Assembly: GCF_019599505.1 (NCBI RefSeq)
Contig: NZ_RKLT01000014.1
Coordinates: 1-64,000, forward strand
Direction of reading: 5' to 3'
DNA length: 64,000 nucleotides
DNA from: Haloarcula nitratireducens
Lineage (GTDB): Archaea > Halobacteriota > Halobacteria > Halobacteriales > Haloarculaceae
Under the pieces are notes generated by a model. The model did not search any database. It saw only the letters and a list, made by a program, of their open reading frames with translations, and was not told where the DNA came from. The translations under genes and the position numbers were made by a program. Each line of letters begins with the position of its first letter. Position 1 is the first letter of the stretch. Below are positions 25,798 through 35,590 of the stretch, piece by piece.

Positions 25798-26937
25798 CTA
25801 CTCGTCGGAGAGGATCTCGTCAGTGATCTCGGCGACTTCTCCGGCTTTGATATCTGCATACATCTCCGACGTGGTACTGGGGTCTTTGTGCCGGAGTGCT
25901 TTCTGTGCCGCCTCATGGCCATGCCCTTTGTATAGCGCTTTGCCGATTCCCCGCCGAGCTCCGTGTGGCTTCAGATACTCGTGTTCTCCTTCAATGTCTA
26001 TACTGCCCTCGGAACACAGACGCTGGAGGATGTTCCGAACTGTAGTAGTCGTGATGCTCGGTGGTTGGAGATTATTCTCCGCGAGATACTCATCGAGTGG
26101 TTCATCATCGCCACGGTCACCGTCGGCCCGATTTTCGAGCGACGCGAGCGTTGGCCGATGTCCTGTTGGGAACACTGGCCAGTCGTCTGTAGGCGGTTGC
26201 TGGACGCATTTCAGTTGTTCGAGGGCAGTATGGGCCATCGGTGGATACTGAGCGGACTCTATCTCCTGAGATTTCCCAAGGACAGTCAGTCGGTTTTCCT
26301 CTGGATCTAAGTCCGACCAGTGGAGACCATCGCGGCGGTCGTCACTTGGATCGCGGAACAGTTCAGCACTCCTCGCACCTGTGTACGCGAGCAGGTAGAC
26401 GATCGCACGGTCACGAACTGGACGACTGGCATCTAGCCCGTCGTCATCGATAGCCGCGTGTGCTTGTTCATCGACGTAGGCGACGAGCTGGTGTCGTTCG
26501 TGCTCCGACCACGTCTGTTCGTCGCTGTTATCGACGCCAAGACTTTGTTCTGGGAGTTCTTGCACGACGTGTTGCTGTTTGGCTGGGTTCTCGGCGAGAT
26601 AGCTCCACTCGACACAGTAGGAGAGAAATGATCGGACATAGCTGTAGTATTGATGTGCAGTTTTGCCTGTAATGCCATCCTCACCGTCGGGATCATTGAC
26701 TCGTGCACGGACACGCTGCGAGAGATACTGCGCCCACTTTCCAAGGAGTTGGTCGGAGACGTCGTCAACGTTCTCAACACCGCGGTCGTTGGCCCAGGAA
26801 AGCCAGTCGCCGACAACTCTATCGAGTTCTCCCGCGTATCTGCCTCCAGTTCCTTTTCGGCGCGAGTTCACAAACTGCTGCTTGGCCTCTTCGAGGGTCT
26901 GAACCCTGGAAGCAGCGCCGTTCTGAGTCTGGTCCAT
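25798..26937 (-). CDS. Tyrosine recombinase/integrase (XerC/D-like)
   Basis: A 379-residue site-specific recombinase. The N-terminal SAM-like core-binding domain is at about 10-125 (RYAGELDRVVGDWLSWANDRG ... YYSYVRSFLSYCVEWSYLAENPA). The catalytic domain shows the first Arg in LAYTGARSAELFRDP, HGARRGIGKAL as His-x-x-Arg, ALRHKDPSTTSEMYADI with the last His and the tyrosine nucleophile. All residues expected for activity are present. It is convergent with the partition region and could integrate or resolve the replicon. No att site could be identified near it. Confidence 0.9.
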   Translation of the reverse strand: MDQTQNGAASRVQTLEEAKQQFVNSRRKGTGGRYAGELDRVVGDWLSWANDRGVENVDDVSDQLLGKWAQYLSQRVRARVNDPDGEDGITGKTAHQYYSYVRSFLSYCVEWSYLAENPAKQQHVVQELPEQSLGVDNSDEQTWSEHERHQLVAYVDEQAHAAIDDDGLDASRPVRDRAIVYLLAYTGARSAELFRDPSDDRRDGLHWSDLDPEENRLTVLGKSQEIESAQYPPMAHTALEQLKCVQQPPTDDWPVFPTGHRPTLASLENRADGDRGDDEPLDEYLAENNLQPPSITTTTVRNILQRLCSEGSIDIEGEHEYLKPHGARRGIGKALYKGHGHEAAQKALRHKDPSTTSEMYADIKAGEVAEITDEILSDE

Positions 26938-27355
26938 ATTCTATGCTTCCCGTAGGGCGTCCACCCACTAGAAACTACTTGCCCTTACGTGAGTAAGCAC
27001 AAGTAAACTAACGGCGCTACTATTATTCCAAATTAGTGCGCATCAGTACCTGTAGCGCTTAAATTGGTGTGCAATAGCCCACCATAAATCACATTCTGCT
27101 ATACATAATGGTCGCGTCTAGCGACACAGTTTCGGAAAGTAGAACACTACCAATAGCTTGATTTTCATCTCTATCGGTGCAAACTCATCCTCCCGTCACT
27201 GTTCGCCGCTTTTCATACTTGAGGTATCACCTATATCCGGGGCAAAATGATGTAGTCACACCTGCGACAGATGTCTGAGAGGTTTCCGCAAGGGAATCGC
27301 CGTCGACTACATTTCCATCACTACCCATTTCCGACCTGAAAGAGAACGAGCAGCT
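26938..27355. other. Intergenic stretch without a visible gene
   Basis: I see no credible coding frame on either strand and no clear repeat in these about 420 bases. It separates the integrase from a decayed gene. Confidence 0.5.
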
Positions 27356-27639
27356 ATGCCCAGCAATTCCGATTCGAACAGTGTCGCGTCTAGCTGGAGG
27401 GCGGACGTACTCCGACGACAAGCGGAACCTCATCATCCTAATCTACGCGACTCCTAACGGTAGCAGTACTACCGCAAGGAGGGGGCGTTCAATCCCTTCA
27501 CTGACGTCCGCGACACGACGGCTGCTGTCGTCGCCGACCCGAGCGATCTCGGTTCAGTCAATGGCCCGACCTGTAGGAACAGTACGCCGCCGAGGTCCAG
27601 CGAATGCAGGAGGTATACGACCCCGGTGGTATAATCTAA
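27356..27639 (+). pseudogene. Decayed paralogue of the 2621-2923 hypothetical gene
   Basis: From ATG 27356 (MPSNSDSNS) several frames together spell a homologue of the intact protein at 2621-2923: EGGRTYSDDKRNLIILIYATPNG, then QYYRKEGAFNPFTDVRDTTA, then EQYAAEVQRMQEVYDPGGII with a stop at 27637-27639. The intact copy has ERTFS, ILVVVYATPDG, RYLRKERAFNRFG and RERYAAEAERMRD at the same places. At least three shifts or stops are needed to join it, so it is dead. It shows that this unnamed family was once present twice. Confidence 0.7.
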
Positions 27640-27821
27640 CTACCGTCAACGCGGGGGCATCTATCCGTATTTATTCTTATATATAGAGACACGCTTCTAT
27701 TGTATCCGTAAAAACTCTATTTCCCTCTAAATAAGGTGTGTTCGTGTATTTCGCCATCGCGGCTGCGGTTCATGAAGTCAGTCCTGCTATAGTGACAACT
27801 GATGCTTCCGATAAAATCTAG

Positions 27822-28805
27822 TCAGGCGAACTCGAACGTCTCAGCCGAATAGCTTTCTTCCCCGTGTCTGTGTAAGTGCTCCGCGATAGCGATATCTTGT
27901 GAACCCAGACCGATCGGCACGAATACGACTCGATCATCCGGATCTATCGCTCGTTCGTACCCTCCGTCGAGTACTTCACCGATGGTTGCACTTAGGTCAG
28001 TAGCTGTCAGTTCGTTACGCTCCGCTAGATCGGCTAATGCCCCACGTTCGAGACACTGTTGCGGATGGTCAACGAAGATGTGGTCTGAGTCAAGGATCGT
28101 CTCTTCTGGTAGTTCCCGATACGAACCGAGTGCGATAATGAATTCGTCGCCGTCGAGCCACGCTTCTTTCAGTACGGGCGACTTCGAATTCGTGACTGTA
28201 ATAATCGCATCGCTCTCGACGACAGCGTTGGGAGAGTCTTCAACGACGATATCCGCATCAGTCTCCGTTTCGAGGCCGCTCACAAGAGAATTGGCGGCTT
28301 CGGCATCGATGTCGAACAGTTTGAACGTCTCCACATCGGTGAGACGGTCAATCGTCTGTATCTGGAACTTCGCTTGAAACCCCGCCCCATAGACGCCGAC
28401 CGAAGCAGGGCTCTCTCGTCGGAGTTGTCTCAGTCCGATGACGGACTGCATCGCGGTCCGAACGCCGGTGATATACATCCCTTCCATTATCGACGTGAAC
28501 TCGCCTCTGTCAAGGTCGAACAGCAGGATCTGAGAGCTGATTGGTTGATCGGTATTAGCGTCCCACGTTGCGACCGCCCACTTCATACCTGCGACCTCCA
28601 GCCAATCGACATACGCCGGCATGTCAATGGAAAACGCGTTTCTGTCCGGCCAACCGCCGTCATCTCCGAGATGCATCGTCAGCTTCGAGGGATTCAGAAC
28701 GCGTCCCCGAGCGGTTTCCACGTAGGTCTTCTCCATCACCTCTAACACAGCGTTCAGTTCGAGGCGAGATTCGATGTCACGTTTCGAGTAGAGTTTCGTA
28801 GCCAT
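27822..28805 (-). CDS. Ornithine cyclodeaminase/mu-crystallin family protein
   Basis: From ATG 28805 (MATKLYSKRDIESRLELN), 327 residues, the family's normal length. The Rossmann motif VGVYGAGFQAKFQIQTI and the following DIDAEAAN indicate NAD(P)(H) binding; PSKLTMHL, GMKWAV and GSYRELPEETI are typical family landmarks. Members include ornithine cyclodeaminase and reductases of cyclic imines such as pyrroline-2-carboxylate or ketimines. The specific substrate cannot be read here. It lies in the same direction as the aldehyde dehydrogenase and M19-type genes in a catabolic cluster. The longer upstream frame to 28880 is probably not translated. Confidence 0.8.
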   Translation of the reverse strand: MATKLYSKRDIESRLELNAVLEVMEKTYVETARGRVLNPSKLTMHLGDDGGWPDRNAFSIDMPAYVDWLEVAGMKWAVATWDANTDQPISSQILLFDLDRGEFTSIMEGMYITGVRTAMQSVIGLRQLRRESPASVGVYGAGFQAKFQIQTIDRLTDVETFKLFDIDAEAANSLVSGLETETDADIVVEDSPNAVVESDAIITVTNSKSPVLKEAWLDGDEFIIALGSYRELPEETILDSDHIFVDHPQQCLERGALADLAERNELTATDLSATIGEVLDGGYERAIDPDDRVVFVPIGLGSQDIAIAEHLHRHGEESYSAETFEFA

Positions 28806-28980
28806 GGTATCTCTGAACAGTTTACGTGTCGTATACGCTACGGCGTCTCGATTGAAGAGCGTACGATACGCCTCCGACACCGCGTGATTCCGCCAAATGC
28901 GGCCTTGTACCGTTCGTAGTTTGGCCGCCCTATGTCATCCGTTATCTTGTCTCGTCGTATCGCTATCGTTCGGCTGTCGG

Positions 28981-30429
28981 TTAGGGGTCCGTCCGATAAA
29001 CCGCTTTCTCGTGCGTGTAGAATTCGTAGGCCGTCTGTCCCATCTCTTTCTGGGTCTCGGACGAGGAGGCTTTCATCCCACCGAACGGCATCTGTATCTG
29101 CGAGCCGGTCGTTGTACCGTTGATCTTAACGACGCCTGCTTCGATGGCGTTAGCGAACCGGCGCGCGGAGGCCATATCGGCGGTGAAGACACTCGACGAG
29201 AGTCCGAATTCGACGTCGTTCGCCATCTTGATCGCCCCGTCGAAGTCTGAAGCCTCCATAATCGAGAGGACCGGGCCGAAGACCTCCTCCTGAGCAATTC
29301 GCATATCACTGGTGACGTCAGTAAACACGGTCGGCTCGATGTAATATCCCGATTCCAATCCGTCCGGTCGGGTTCCACCAGTCAGTAGTGTTGCACCCTC
29401 TTCCTTCGCGATATCGATGTAGTCGAAGTTCGTCTCGTCCTGCTCTTCGGAGACAGCTGGGCCCATATCGGGGTCGTCCATGCCCGGTCCGATCGAAAGG
29501 GACTCTGCTCGCTCAACGACGGCGTCGGTGAGCTCGTCGACGACGTCTTCGTGGGCGATGAGACGGCTGGTAGCGGTACATGCCTGGCCGGTGAGGCCGA
29601 AAGCGCCTCCGATGGCTGCGTCGGCCGCATCTTCGATATCCGCGTCCGGAAGCACGACCTGTGGATTCTTCCCGCCCATCTCTGTCTGGATAGGGATTCC
29701 ACGGTCGGCGGCAGCCTGGGCGATTTGTCGACCGACGCCCGTAGACCCGGTGAACGAGACCCCGTCGATGCCGTCGTTCATCGTCAGTTCGTCGCCGACG
29801 GTCGAGCCGGACCCGACGACGAGATTCACGACGCCGTCGGGGATACCGGCTAGCTCGAGCAGTTCGACCAGCCGTTTGGCGATCATCGGAGTCTGCGATG
29901 AGGGCTTGAAGACGACGGTGTTCCCCGTGACCAGCGCCGTCGCGAGCTTCCACGACGGCGTCGCAATCGGGAAGTTCCAGGGCGTAACGAGCGCGACGGT
30001 CCCGAGCGGTTCGCGGATGGTGTACGTGAACGTGTCGGGATCGCTGGAGGGAATCGTTTCCCCGGTCGCTGTCCGGGCATAGCTGGCGAAAAAGCGGAAG
30101 ATTTCCGCGGCTCGGGAGACCTCACCGCGACTCGACGAGATAGCTTTGCCTTCCTCTTTCGTCAGCGTCTGTGCGAGTTCGTCGACGTTGTCGTCGATGA
30201 GGTCTGCGACGTCGTACAGCAGCGAATCGCGTTCGTCCGGCGTGGTTTCTTCCCACGTCTCGCTGGCCTCGGTAGCGACGTTCACCGCGTTGCGTGCCTG
30301 TTCTCGATCGGCCCGGGGAAACGTAGCGAGTGGATCGTCGGGGACAGCAGGGTTTCGTACTGTCATCTCGTCGTCGCTGTCGCCCTCAATCCACTCGCCG
30401 TCGATGTACTGGTATTGCGTGTCGGTCAT
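28981..30429 (-). CDS. NAD(P)-dependent aldehyde dehydrogenase
   Basis: Oxidises an aldehyde to the acid through a thiohemiacetal. Full length (482 aa). Active-site residues: Asn152 (PWNFP), Lys175 (FKPSS), Glu250 (TEMGGKNP) and the nucleophile Cys284 (GQACTAT); GSTGVG at 229-234 closes the cofactor site. The QACTATSRL loop and overall sequence are nearest the alpha-ketoglutarate-semialdehyde/2,5-dioxovalerate or succinate-semialdehyde branch, though I cannot fix the substrate. It lies between the cyclodeaminase-family gene and the M19 gene in the same orientation, so it probably oxidises an intermediate of the same pathway. Confidence 0.85.
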   Translation of the reverse strand: MTDTQYQYIDGEWIEGDSDDEMTVRNPAVPDDPLATFPRADREQARNAVNVATEASETWEETTPDERDSLLYDVADLIDDNVDELAQTLTKEEGKAISSSRGEVSRAAEIFRFFASYARTATGETIPSSDPDTFTYTIREPLGTVALVTPWNFPIATPSWKLATALVTGNTVVFKPSSQTPMIAKRLVELLELAGIPDGVVNLVVGSGSTVGDELTMNDGIDGVSFTGSTGVGRQIAQAAADRGIPIQTEMGGKNPQVVLPDADIEDAADAAIGGAFGLTGQACTATSRLIAHEDVVDELTDAVVERAESLSIGPGMDDPDMGPAVSEEQDETNFDYIDIAKEEGATLLTGGTRPDGLESGYYIEPTVFTDVTSDMRIAQEEVFGPVLSIMEASDFDGAIKMANDVEFGLSSSVFTADMASARRFANAIEAGVVKINGTTTGSQIQMPFGGMKASSSETQKEMGQTAYEFYTHEKAVYRTDP

Positions 30430-30698
30430 AGTTGGGTAGCCTTAATGGGTGGTCGACCGGACTTCCGAATCGGTGCGCCACACCACTTCCGAGCGGGACA
30501 CAAACCGAGGTTTCCGAGTCGCGGACCGGGCATTTGGGTCAACCCGACTTCTAGCGACCGTCAGACTGGTTGCGTCCGTTCTATTCAGTCGTACAAGATA
30601 GAGCATTATAAAATCACCGGTAACCCCGTACTCTTAGTCCGATTCGTCCGACTCTTGTGGTCAGGTACAAAGGTATGTCGTCGCGCTCGGCGAAGGAC

Positions 30699-31835
30699 TT
30701 ACACCGCCCGTTCCCAGAACCGGAGGAAGTTTTCGCCCAGAATCCCCTCGACCTGTGCCGAAGGGAATCGCTCCCCGAGTTCCGCTCTGATCACCGGCCA
30801 GTCCGTGTACGTTTTGAAATCGCCGATTCCGGCTGCGATGTTTCGCTGCTCGACCTTCTCGCGGTCGAATCCTAGCTCGACAATGTGTTGCTTGTAATAC
30901 TCGAGCAGTTCGCTGGGGAACTTTGCGTCCGCGGGATAGAAGTCAGTCCCGATACCGACATTATCCGCACCGATGATTGAACGCGCGTAGTCGAGATGCT
31001 CAAAAAAGATATCGAGCGTCGGCTGGGTTTCGCCCGGAGCGATGAACCAGGGTAGAGTCACGATGCCGACGTACCCGTCTGCGTCGGCGAGCGCTTCCAG
31101 TTCCGCATCCGACTTGCCGCGATAGTGGTGCGAAACGCTCTGACAGGTGGCGTGTGTCACTGCGACCGGCTCGTCGGAGTATTCGATAGTATCAAGCGTT
31201 GTCCGTTTTCCGCAGTGAGAGACATCGACGACCCCGCCCAGTTCATTGACTCGGTCGACCGCCGCACGGCCGAATGTGGACAGACCGCCTTCAGAGGGGT
31301 CGTTACAGCCGGTTCCGAGCATATTCTGGTAGTTATACGTGAGCTGGAAAATACGCACTCCTTCGTTGTATAGCACGTCGATTCGATCCAGCGAGCCGTC
31401 GATGGCGGCCCCGACGTTCTGCGTGTTCAACACGATCCCCACGTCATCGCTCCGTGCCACCTGGCGTGCTTCTTCTGGGGAAGTAACTTTGTGTAACCAG
31501 TCTGCGGCGTCAAACCTGGCTTGCCATCGCGAGAGATCTCGTCGCTGCCCAGTCCGTTCGGAGACGTGTGACTCGTGCGTCCACGGGGTGACGCTGAGCA
31601 GATTGACGCCCGCAGCTTCGTAGATCCCTCTCACCTCGTCCCGAAACCCCTTGTCAGATTCGAAGGCCCGGACTTCGTGGTCCCAGATCGCTTCCCAACA
31701 CTCGTCTTTTCGCTTTCCTGACGCGACCATCTCTCTGATCGCCTCGTTGATCTGTTCGCTCCCGCCGTACGACCTAATGACTTGCTCCCACGGCGCTGAT
31801 GACGTATAATCGAATACCGGCTGTTGGTCGGCCAT
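30699..31835 (-). CDS. M19 (renal dipeptidase-like) family protein of the betaine-cluster type
   Basis: A 378-residue TIM-barrel metallohydrolase relative. It keeps VVDVSHCG, AVTHATCQS and VGIGTDFYP, the central His, His and Asp regions of M19 enzymes. The N-terminal His-x-Asp is absent (FDYTSSAPWEQ), and the bridging Glu is not seen (VLNTQNVGAA), so ordinary dipeptidase activity is doubtful. Sections such as IFQLTYNYQNMLGTGCND and GLSTFGRAAVDRVNELG match the subfamily found beside glycine-betaine and dimethylglycine catabolic genes in bacteria. I chose ATG 31835 because a TTTAAA box lies about 27 bases upstream. Confidence 0.75.
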   Translation of the reverse strand: MADQQPVFDYTSSAPWEQVIRSYGGSEQINEAIREMVASGKRKDECWEAIWDHEVRAFESDKGFRDEVRGIYEAAGVNLLSVTPWTHESHVSERTGQRRDLSRWQARFDAADWLHKVTSPEEARQVARSDDVGIVLNTQNVGAAIDGSLDRIDVLYNEGVRIFQLTYNYQNMLGTGCNDPSEGGLSTFGRAAVDRVNELGGVVDVSHCGKRTTLDTIEYSDEPVAVTHATCQSVSHHYRGKSDAELEALADADGYVGIVTLPWFIAPGETQPTLDIFFEHLDYARSIIGADNVGIGTDFYPADAKFPSELLEYYKQHIVELGFDREKVEQRNIAAGIGDFKTYTDWPVIRAELGERFPSAQVEGILGENFLRFWERAV

Positions 31836-32135
31836 ATCGTACATCTGGTGGGATGTCGGTTTAAATCTTGGGAGCCCACGCCAGAGTCTGACGCTGTCGG
31901 TACAGTCACGACCGGTCACAGGATGTCGCTTTTCGAGGCTGAGTCTCAGTCGGTGCTGTCACACGCCGGGTGGGCAACTCTACCAGAGACGTCTCTGCTC
32001 CTGTATCGAGTTATCGAACGACGCTGTTACGCTGTTTCTGACGGCGGGGTGAGGCCCTAATAGACCTAAACGCCATGATAGATGGACCACAACCTATATC
32101 ACTAATGAACTGAACAATTATGACGGAGCGATACT

Positions 32136-33794
32136 ATGGCTCAGTCAAGCGGGAGAAGCGTGTTCAGTCAGTTCGTAGATGAGATCGATACCATACCGTT
32201 CGCGTTCGGGGCGCTCGTTACCTTCGTGTTTATCGGGTTGGCAGCCTTTCGAACTGAATGGGTATCGAGTCAGATTACGACCGCGTTCAGCGTGTTCGGG
32301 GAGGGCCTCGCGTGGATGTACTTGGTAGCGATGCTAGTGATGCTCATCGTCTGTGTCTATCTAATGGTGAGCCCCTACGGACGAATCAAGCTGGGGGACG
32401 AGGACCCCGAGTACAGCAACTTCTCGTATCTGGCGATGTTCTTTTCGGCGGGTCTCTCGGCGGGGATCGTTTTCTTCGGTCCGGTCGAGGCCCTAACCCA
32501 CTATGGGACCGTCCCACCCCTGTTCGGCGGGACTGCCGAGGCCGGGACGACGAGCGCGATGGTGCCGGCGCTCGCGTACTCGATCTTTCACTACGGCGTC
32601 TCGGCGTGGGGTGGATACCTTGCGATAGGTATTCCCGTCGCATACTACGCGTATAGACGCGATGCGCCCTTCCGAACGTCGACGGTTCTGATGCCTGTGC
32701 TGGGCCGTGAAAACCTCGATGGTATCGTCGGGCGCACGATTGACACCCTCGCGGTCGTTGCCACGCTCGGCGGTATCGCGACGGGACTCGGATTCATCGC
32801 GACGCAGATACTGACCGGTATCACCTATCGGACCGGGATTCAGTTCGGGAATGTCGAGACGGTACTGGCCATTACCGGGATAACGATCATCTTCACGATA
32901 TCTCTGATTGCCGGTGTGGATCGTGGGATTCGCCGACTCTCGGACTTCAATATCGTCCTGATGACTATCCTGCTGTTCGCGACGCTCGTCGGCGGTGTCG
33001 TCATGAGCAGCATCTCCGAGCTGGCTGTGCTGAACACCGGAGCATTGGCCGTTGGAACGTACATTCAGAACTTCTTCAGCATGAGTCTGTTCACAGGTGT
33101 GGGGCTCGAAGGCGGTACGGGATGGACGTCCTTCTGGACGGTGTTCTACTGGTCATGGTGGATCGCATGGGCGCCGTTCGTCGGCCTCTTCCTCGCACGC
33201 ATCTCTAAGGGTCGAACCATCCGCGAGGTGCTGTTTACCGCGCTGGTGACGATGACGCTCGTCTCTATTGTCTGGTTCACTATCGTCGGCGGTACATCGA
33301 TGTGGCTCCAGCAGGCGGGCGTCGTGGACATTCTCGGTGCGGTCTCTCAGTACGGCGACGGTGTTGCCGGCTACGCGTTGTTCGGCGCGCTGCCACTCGG
33401 TGTACTCTGGCAACCACTGTTCCTGATCTTGGTGGTGACATTCTTCGCGACGTCGGCGGACTCCTCAACGCTCGCCGTTGCGATGTTGACCACCGGTGGG
33501 AAAGAGAACCCCTCTAGTCTCAACCGGCTTTTCTGGGGCGTCCTGCAGGGCCTCATTGCCTCGATCCTAGTCGTGCTCGGCGGCGCGAGCGCTCTGCGGT
33601 CGTCAGTTATTATTACCGGCGCCCCGTTCGCAATTGTGTGCGTTCTCTCGCTGTTCGTCTTCATGCGGGAGCTTGGATCCGACCACGGAGCGATGATATT
33701 CGACGGGAACCGAACGTGGTTCCGAAGTCCTGATTCCGCAAATCAGTCTACCGACGTCGTCGCAGAGGAACCCACCCACGCCACGGACGACTAA
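32136..33794 (+). CDS. BCCT-family betaine/carnitine/choline transporter
   Basis: A 552-residue, 12-helix secondary transporter. The family's tryptophan motif FYWSWWIAWAPFVGLFLARISKGRTIRE is clear at about 335-360, and ATSADSSTLAVAM follows near residue 440. The substrate-side segment on helix 3, GLSAGIVFFGPVEALTHYG (about 106-124), differs from the GMGIG...E-L of classical betaine carriers, so the substrate may differ. It imports a quaternary amine or related compound into the cytoplasm. It is divergent from the M19 gene. A TATA-like CTATATC lies about 40 bases before the ATG. Confidence 0.9.
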   Translation: MAQSSGRSVFSQFVDEIDTIPFAFGALVTFVFIGLAAFRTEWVSSQITTAFSVFGEGLAWMYLVAMLVMLIVCVYLMVSPYGRIKLGDEDPEYSNFSYLAMFFSAGLSAGIVFFGPVEALTHYGTVPPLFGGTAEAGTTSAMVPALAYSIFHYGVSAWGGYLAIGIPVAYYAYRRDAPFRTSTVLMPVLGRENLDGIVGRTIDTLAVVATLGGIATGLGFIATQILTGITYRTGIQFGNVETVLAITGITIIFTISLIAGVDRGIRRLSDFNIVLMTILLFATLVGGVVMSSISELAVLNTGALAVGTYIQNFFSMSLFTGVGLEGGTGWTSFWTVFYWSWWIAWAPFVGLFLARISKGRTIREVLFTALVTMTLVSIVWFTIVGGTSMWLQQAGVVDILGAVSQYGDGVAGYALFGALPLGVLWQPLFLILVVTFFATSADSSTLAVAMLTTGGKENPSSLNRLFWGVLQGLIASILVVLGGASALRSSVIITGAPFAIVCVLSLFVFMRELGSDHGAMIFDGNRTWFRSPDSANQSTDVVAEEPTHATDD

Positions 33795-34093
33795 GGGAAT
33801 CAACTTCGCTTCTGCCGCTGTTCACCCAGTTCCCGACGCGTTCTGGGCCGAATTTTCTCGTCACATCTCCTTGGACGACCTTGTGTGGATGTCGTAGCCT
33901 GACTGAGCGGTTCCTTCAGACCGGCTACCACGCTTGGGTTCCTCGATGCTAATCCAATTTCACCTGGAGCCAGAAAAACAGTGACTTTCAGCGCTAGATG
34001 TTGAAACCCCGTCGGTCCTCGTTCCGGACAGTACCGGCCGTCTTTCCCAAAGAAATAGTAACACTTTTTTGTTGGTACCGAATCCGTGCGAGT

Positions 34094-34468
34094 GTGGAGC
34101 ATATACAGACAGATGCAGCGCCGTCTTTCGACGGACTTCCGATCGGACAGGCTACGAAACACGGAGACTCGATCTATCTTGCACAGTCGCCGCGGGACCC
34201 GGAAACCGAGGAGCTGGTCAGTCGGGACCCCGCCGAGCAGGCCGAACAGGTCTTCCAGAACATCCAGGCTATCCTCTCGGCCGCTGATTCGAACTGCGAA
34301 GATATCGTAAAGGCGACCGTCTACCTCACTGACCTTGACGACGCAGACGCGGTCAACCAGGTCTACAGGGAGTACGTCGGTGAACCGTTCCCGGCACGCT
34401 GTGCCGTTCAGGTCGACGACCTGGCGGGCGACATGAAGGTCGAAATCGACATCGTCGCGGCGGCCTAA
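34094..34468 (+). CDS. ridA: RidA/YjgF-family enamine/imine deaminase
   Basis: RidA hydrolyses reactive 2-aminoacrylate-type enamines and imines. The GTG at 34094 (V-EHIQTDAAPSFDG) gives a 124-residue protein of the usual length; the upstream frame is not protein-like. The family pattern is present: GDSIYLAQSPRDPETEELV, EQAEQVFQNIQAILSAADSNCEDIVKATVYLTDLDD, FPARCAVQV (substrate-binding Arg) and KVEIDIVAAA (conserved Glu). Its place behind the transporter suggests it removes an imine from an amine-oxidising pathway, alongside the cyclodeaminase-family enzyme. Confidence 0.85.
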   Translation: MEHIQTDAAPSFDGLPIGQATKHGDSIYLAQSPRDPETEELVSRDPAEQAEQVFQNIQAILSAADSNCEDIVKATVYLTDLDDADAVNQVYREYVGEPFPARCAVQVDDLAGDMKVEIDIVAAA

Positions 34469-34783
34469 GTCTGGCCCCGCGCTTCCCGAACCTCGTCAGT
34501 CGTCTATCGTTCTCGCCGACTTCGACCGGCAGGTCACTCTCGGCTACGACGTTGACATCGCCACCGACGCTCGTCGCCTTCTCGAGAGTGAGTCAGTCAG
34601 GACACTCACCGATTCCCCGAAGCAATCACCGAGTGGGGACTGAGCGTCCCAGTCGGCCAGCCTCGTAATGTGTCGCGAAGCCTGTTTACAGGTACTCCTC
34701 GGTGGCGGCGAGTCGCTCTTGGTGACACGCATGAGTGTAGCGATAGAGAACGATTGTTTCTATCTCGCGAATAACTCGGCCAA

Positions 34784-34793
34784 GATTTATACC
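34784..34793 (+). promoter_or_regulatory. TATA box of the IclR-type gene
   Basis: GATTTATACC lies 24-33 bases before the ATG at 34817, the position expected for a leaderless archaeal transcript. Confidence 0.5.
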
Positions 34794-34816
34794 GATGCTT
34801 TCTCTACTTCCATAGC

Positions 34817-35590
34817 ATGACCGAGGACGAACCGAACGGGGCCGGAACGATTGGGGCGACGGAAACCTCGTTTGCCATCATCGAACGGTTACGAGAGAGC
34901 GAGGGGGAACGGGTTACAGCGCTAGCAGACGAACTCGAGTTATCGAAGAGTACCGTCCACAACCACCTCAGAACGCTCAACCGGTTGGGTTATGTCGTCA
35001 AGGAAGGGAGTACGTACCACCTGGGACTACGATTTCTAGACCTGGGTGACGCAGCGCGGGCCCGTAGAAACCTCTACGAAGTCTCGAAACAGGAGATGGA
35101 CGAACTGGTGTCGACTATCGACGAACACGGTCACGTCATGGTCGAAGAGATGGCGCAAGGGGTGTACATCTACCAGTCGAGGACCGAGCGAGCCGTGCAG
35201 ACTGACTCCCGTATCGGGACGACGGTCGATCTGCACGCTACCGCGGTCGGCAAATCCTATCTCGCTCATCTACCCGAGAACCGACAGCAGGAGCTACTCG
35301 ACCAGCTCGAATTCGTACAACGAACGGAATCGACGCATACCGACCGGGAGGCGTTAGAATCCGAACTCGTGGATATTCGTCAACAGGGGTACGCTCTCAA
35401 CGATCAGGAATCGTTCGCCGGAATGCGAGCGGTCGGGGCGCCCGTCCTCGGTCCGAACGAACGGGTGCTAGCGGCGATAAGCGTCTCCGGCCCGACGACT
35501 AGATTAAGTGGAGACCGCTACCGGGTCGAACTGCCCGAGAAGGTCCAGGAGACCGCTCGCATCATCGGTATCAGAGCGACCTATTCGTAA
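34817..35590 (+). CDS. IclR-family transcription regulator
   Basis: 257 residues. The N-terminal winged helix is clear at about 15-75 (ETSFAIIERLRESEG, LADELELSKSTVHNHLRTLNRLGYVVKEG), followed by the IclR effector domain (IGTTVDLHATAVGKSYLAHLP, YALNDQESFAGMRAVGAPVLGPNERVLAAISVSGP). IclR proteins respond to small aromatic or organic acids and usually control the adjacent catabolic genes, here most likely the BCCT, RidA, M19 and dehydrogenase genes. It reads in the same direction as the transporter and RidA, after a 350-base gap with its own TATA box. Confidence 0.9.
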   Translation: MTEDEPNGAGTIGATETSFAIIERLRESEGERVTALADELELSKSTVHNHLRTLNRLGYVVKEGSTYHLGLRFLDLGDAARARRNLYEVSKQEMDELVSTIDEHGHVMVEEMAQGVYIYQSRTERAVQTDSRIGTTVDLHATAVGKSYLAHLPENRQQELLDQLEFVQRTESTHTDREALESELVDIRQQGYALNDQESFAGMRAVGAPVLGPNERVLAAISVSGPTTRLSGDRYRVELPEKVQETARIIGIRATYS

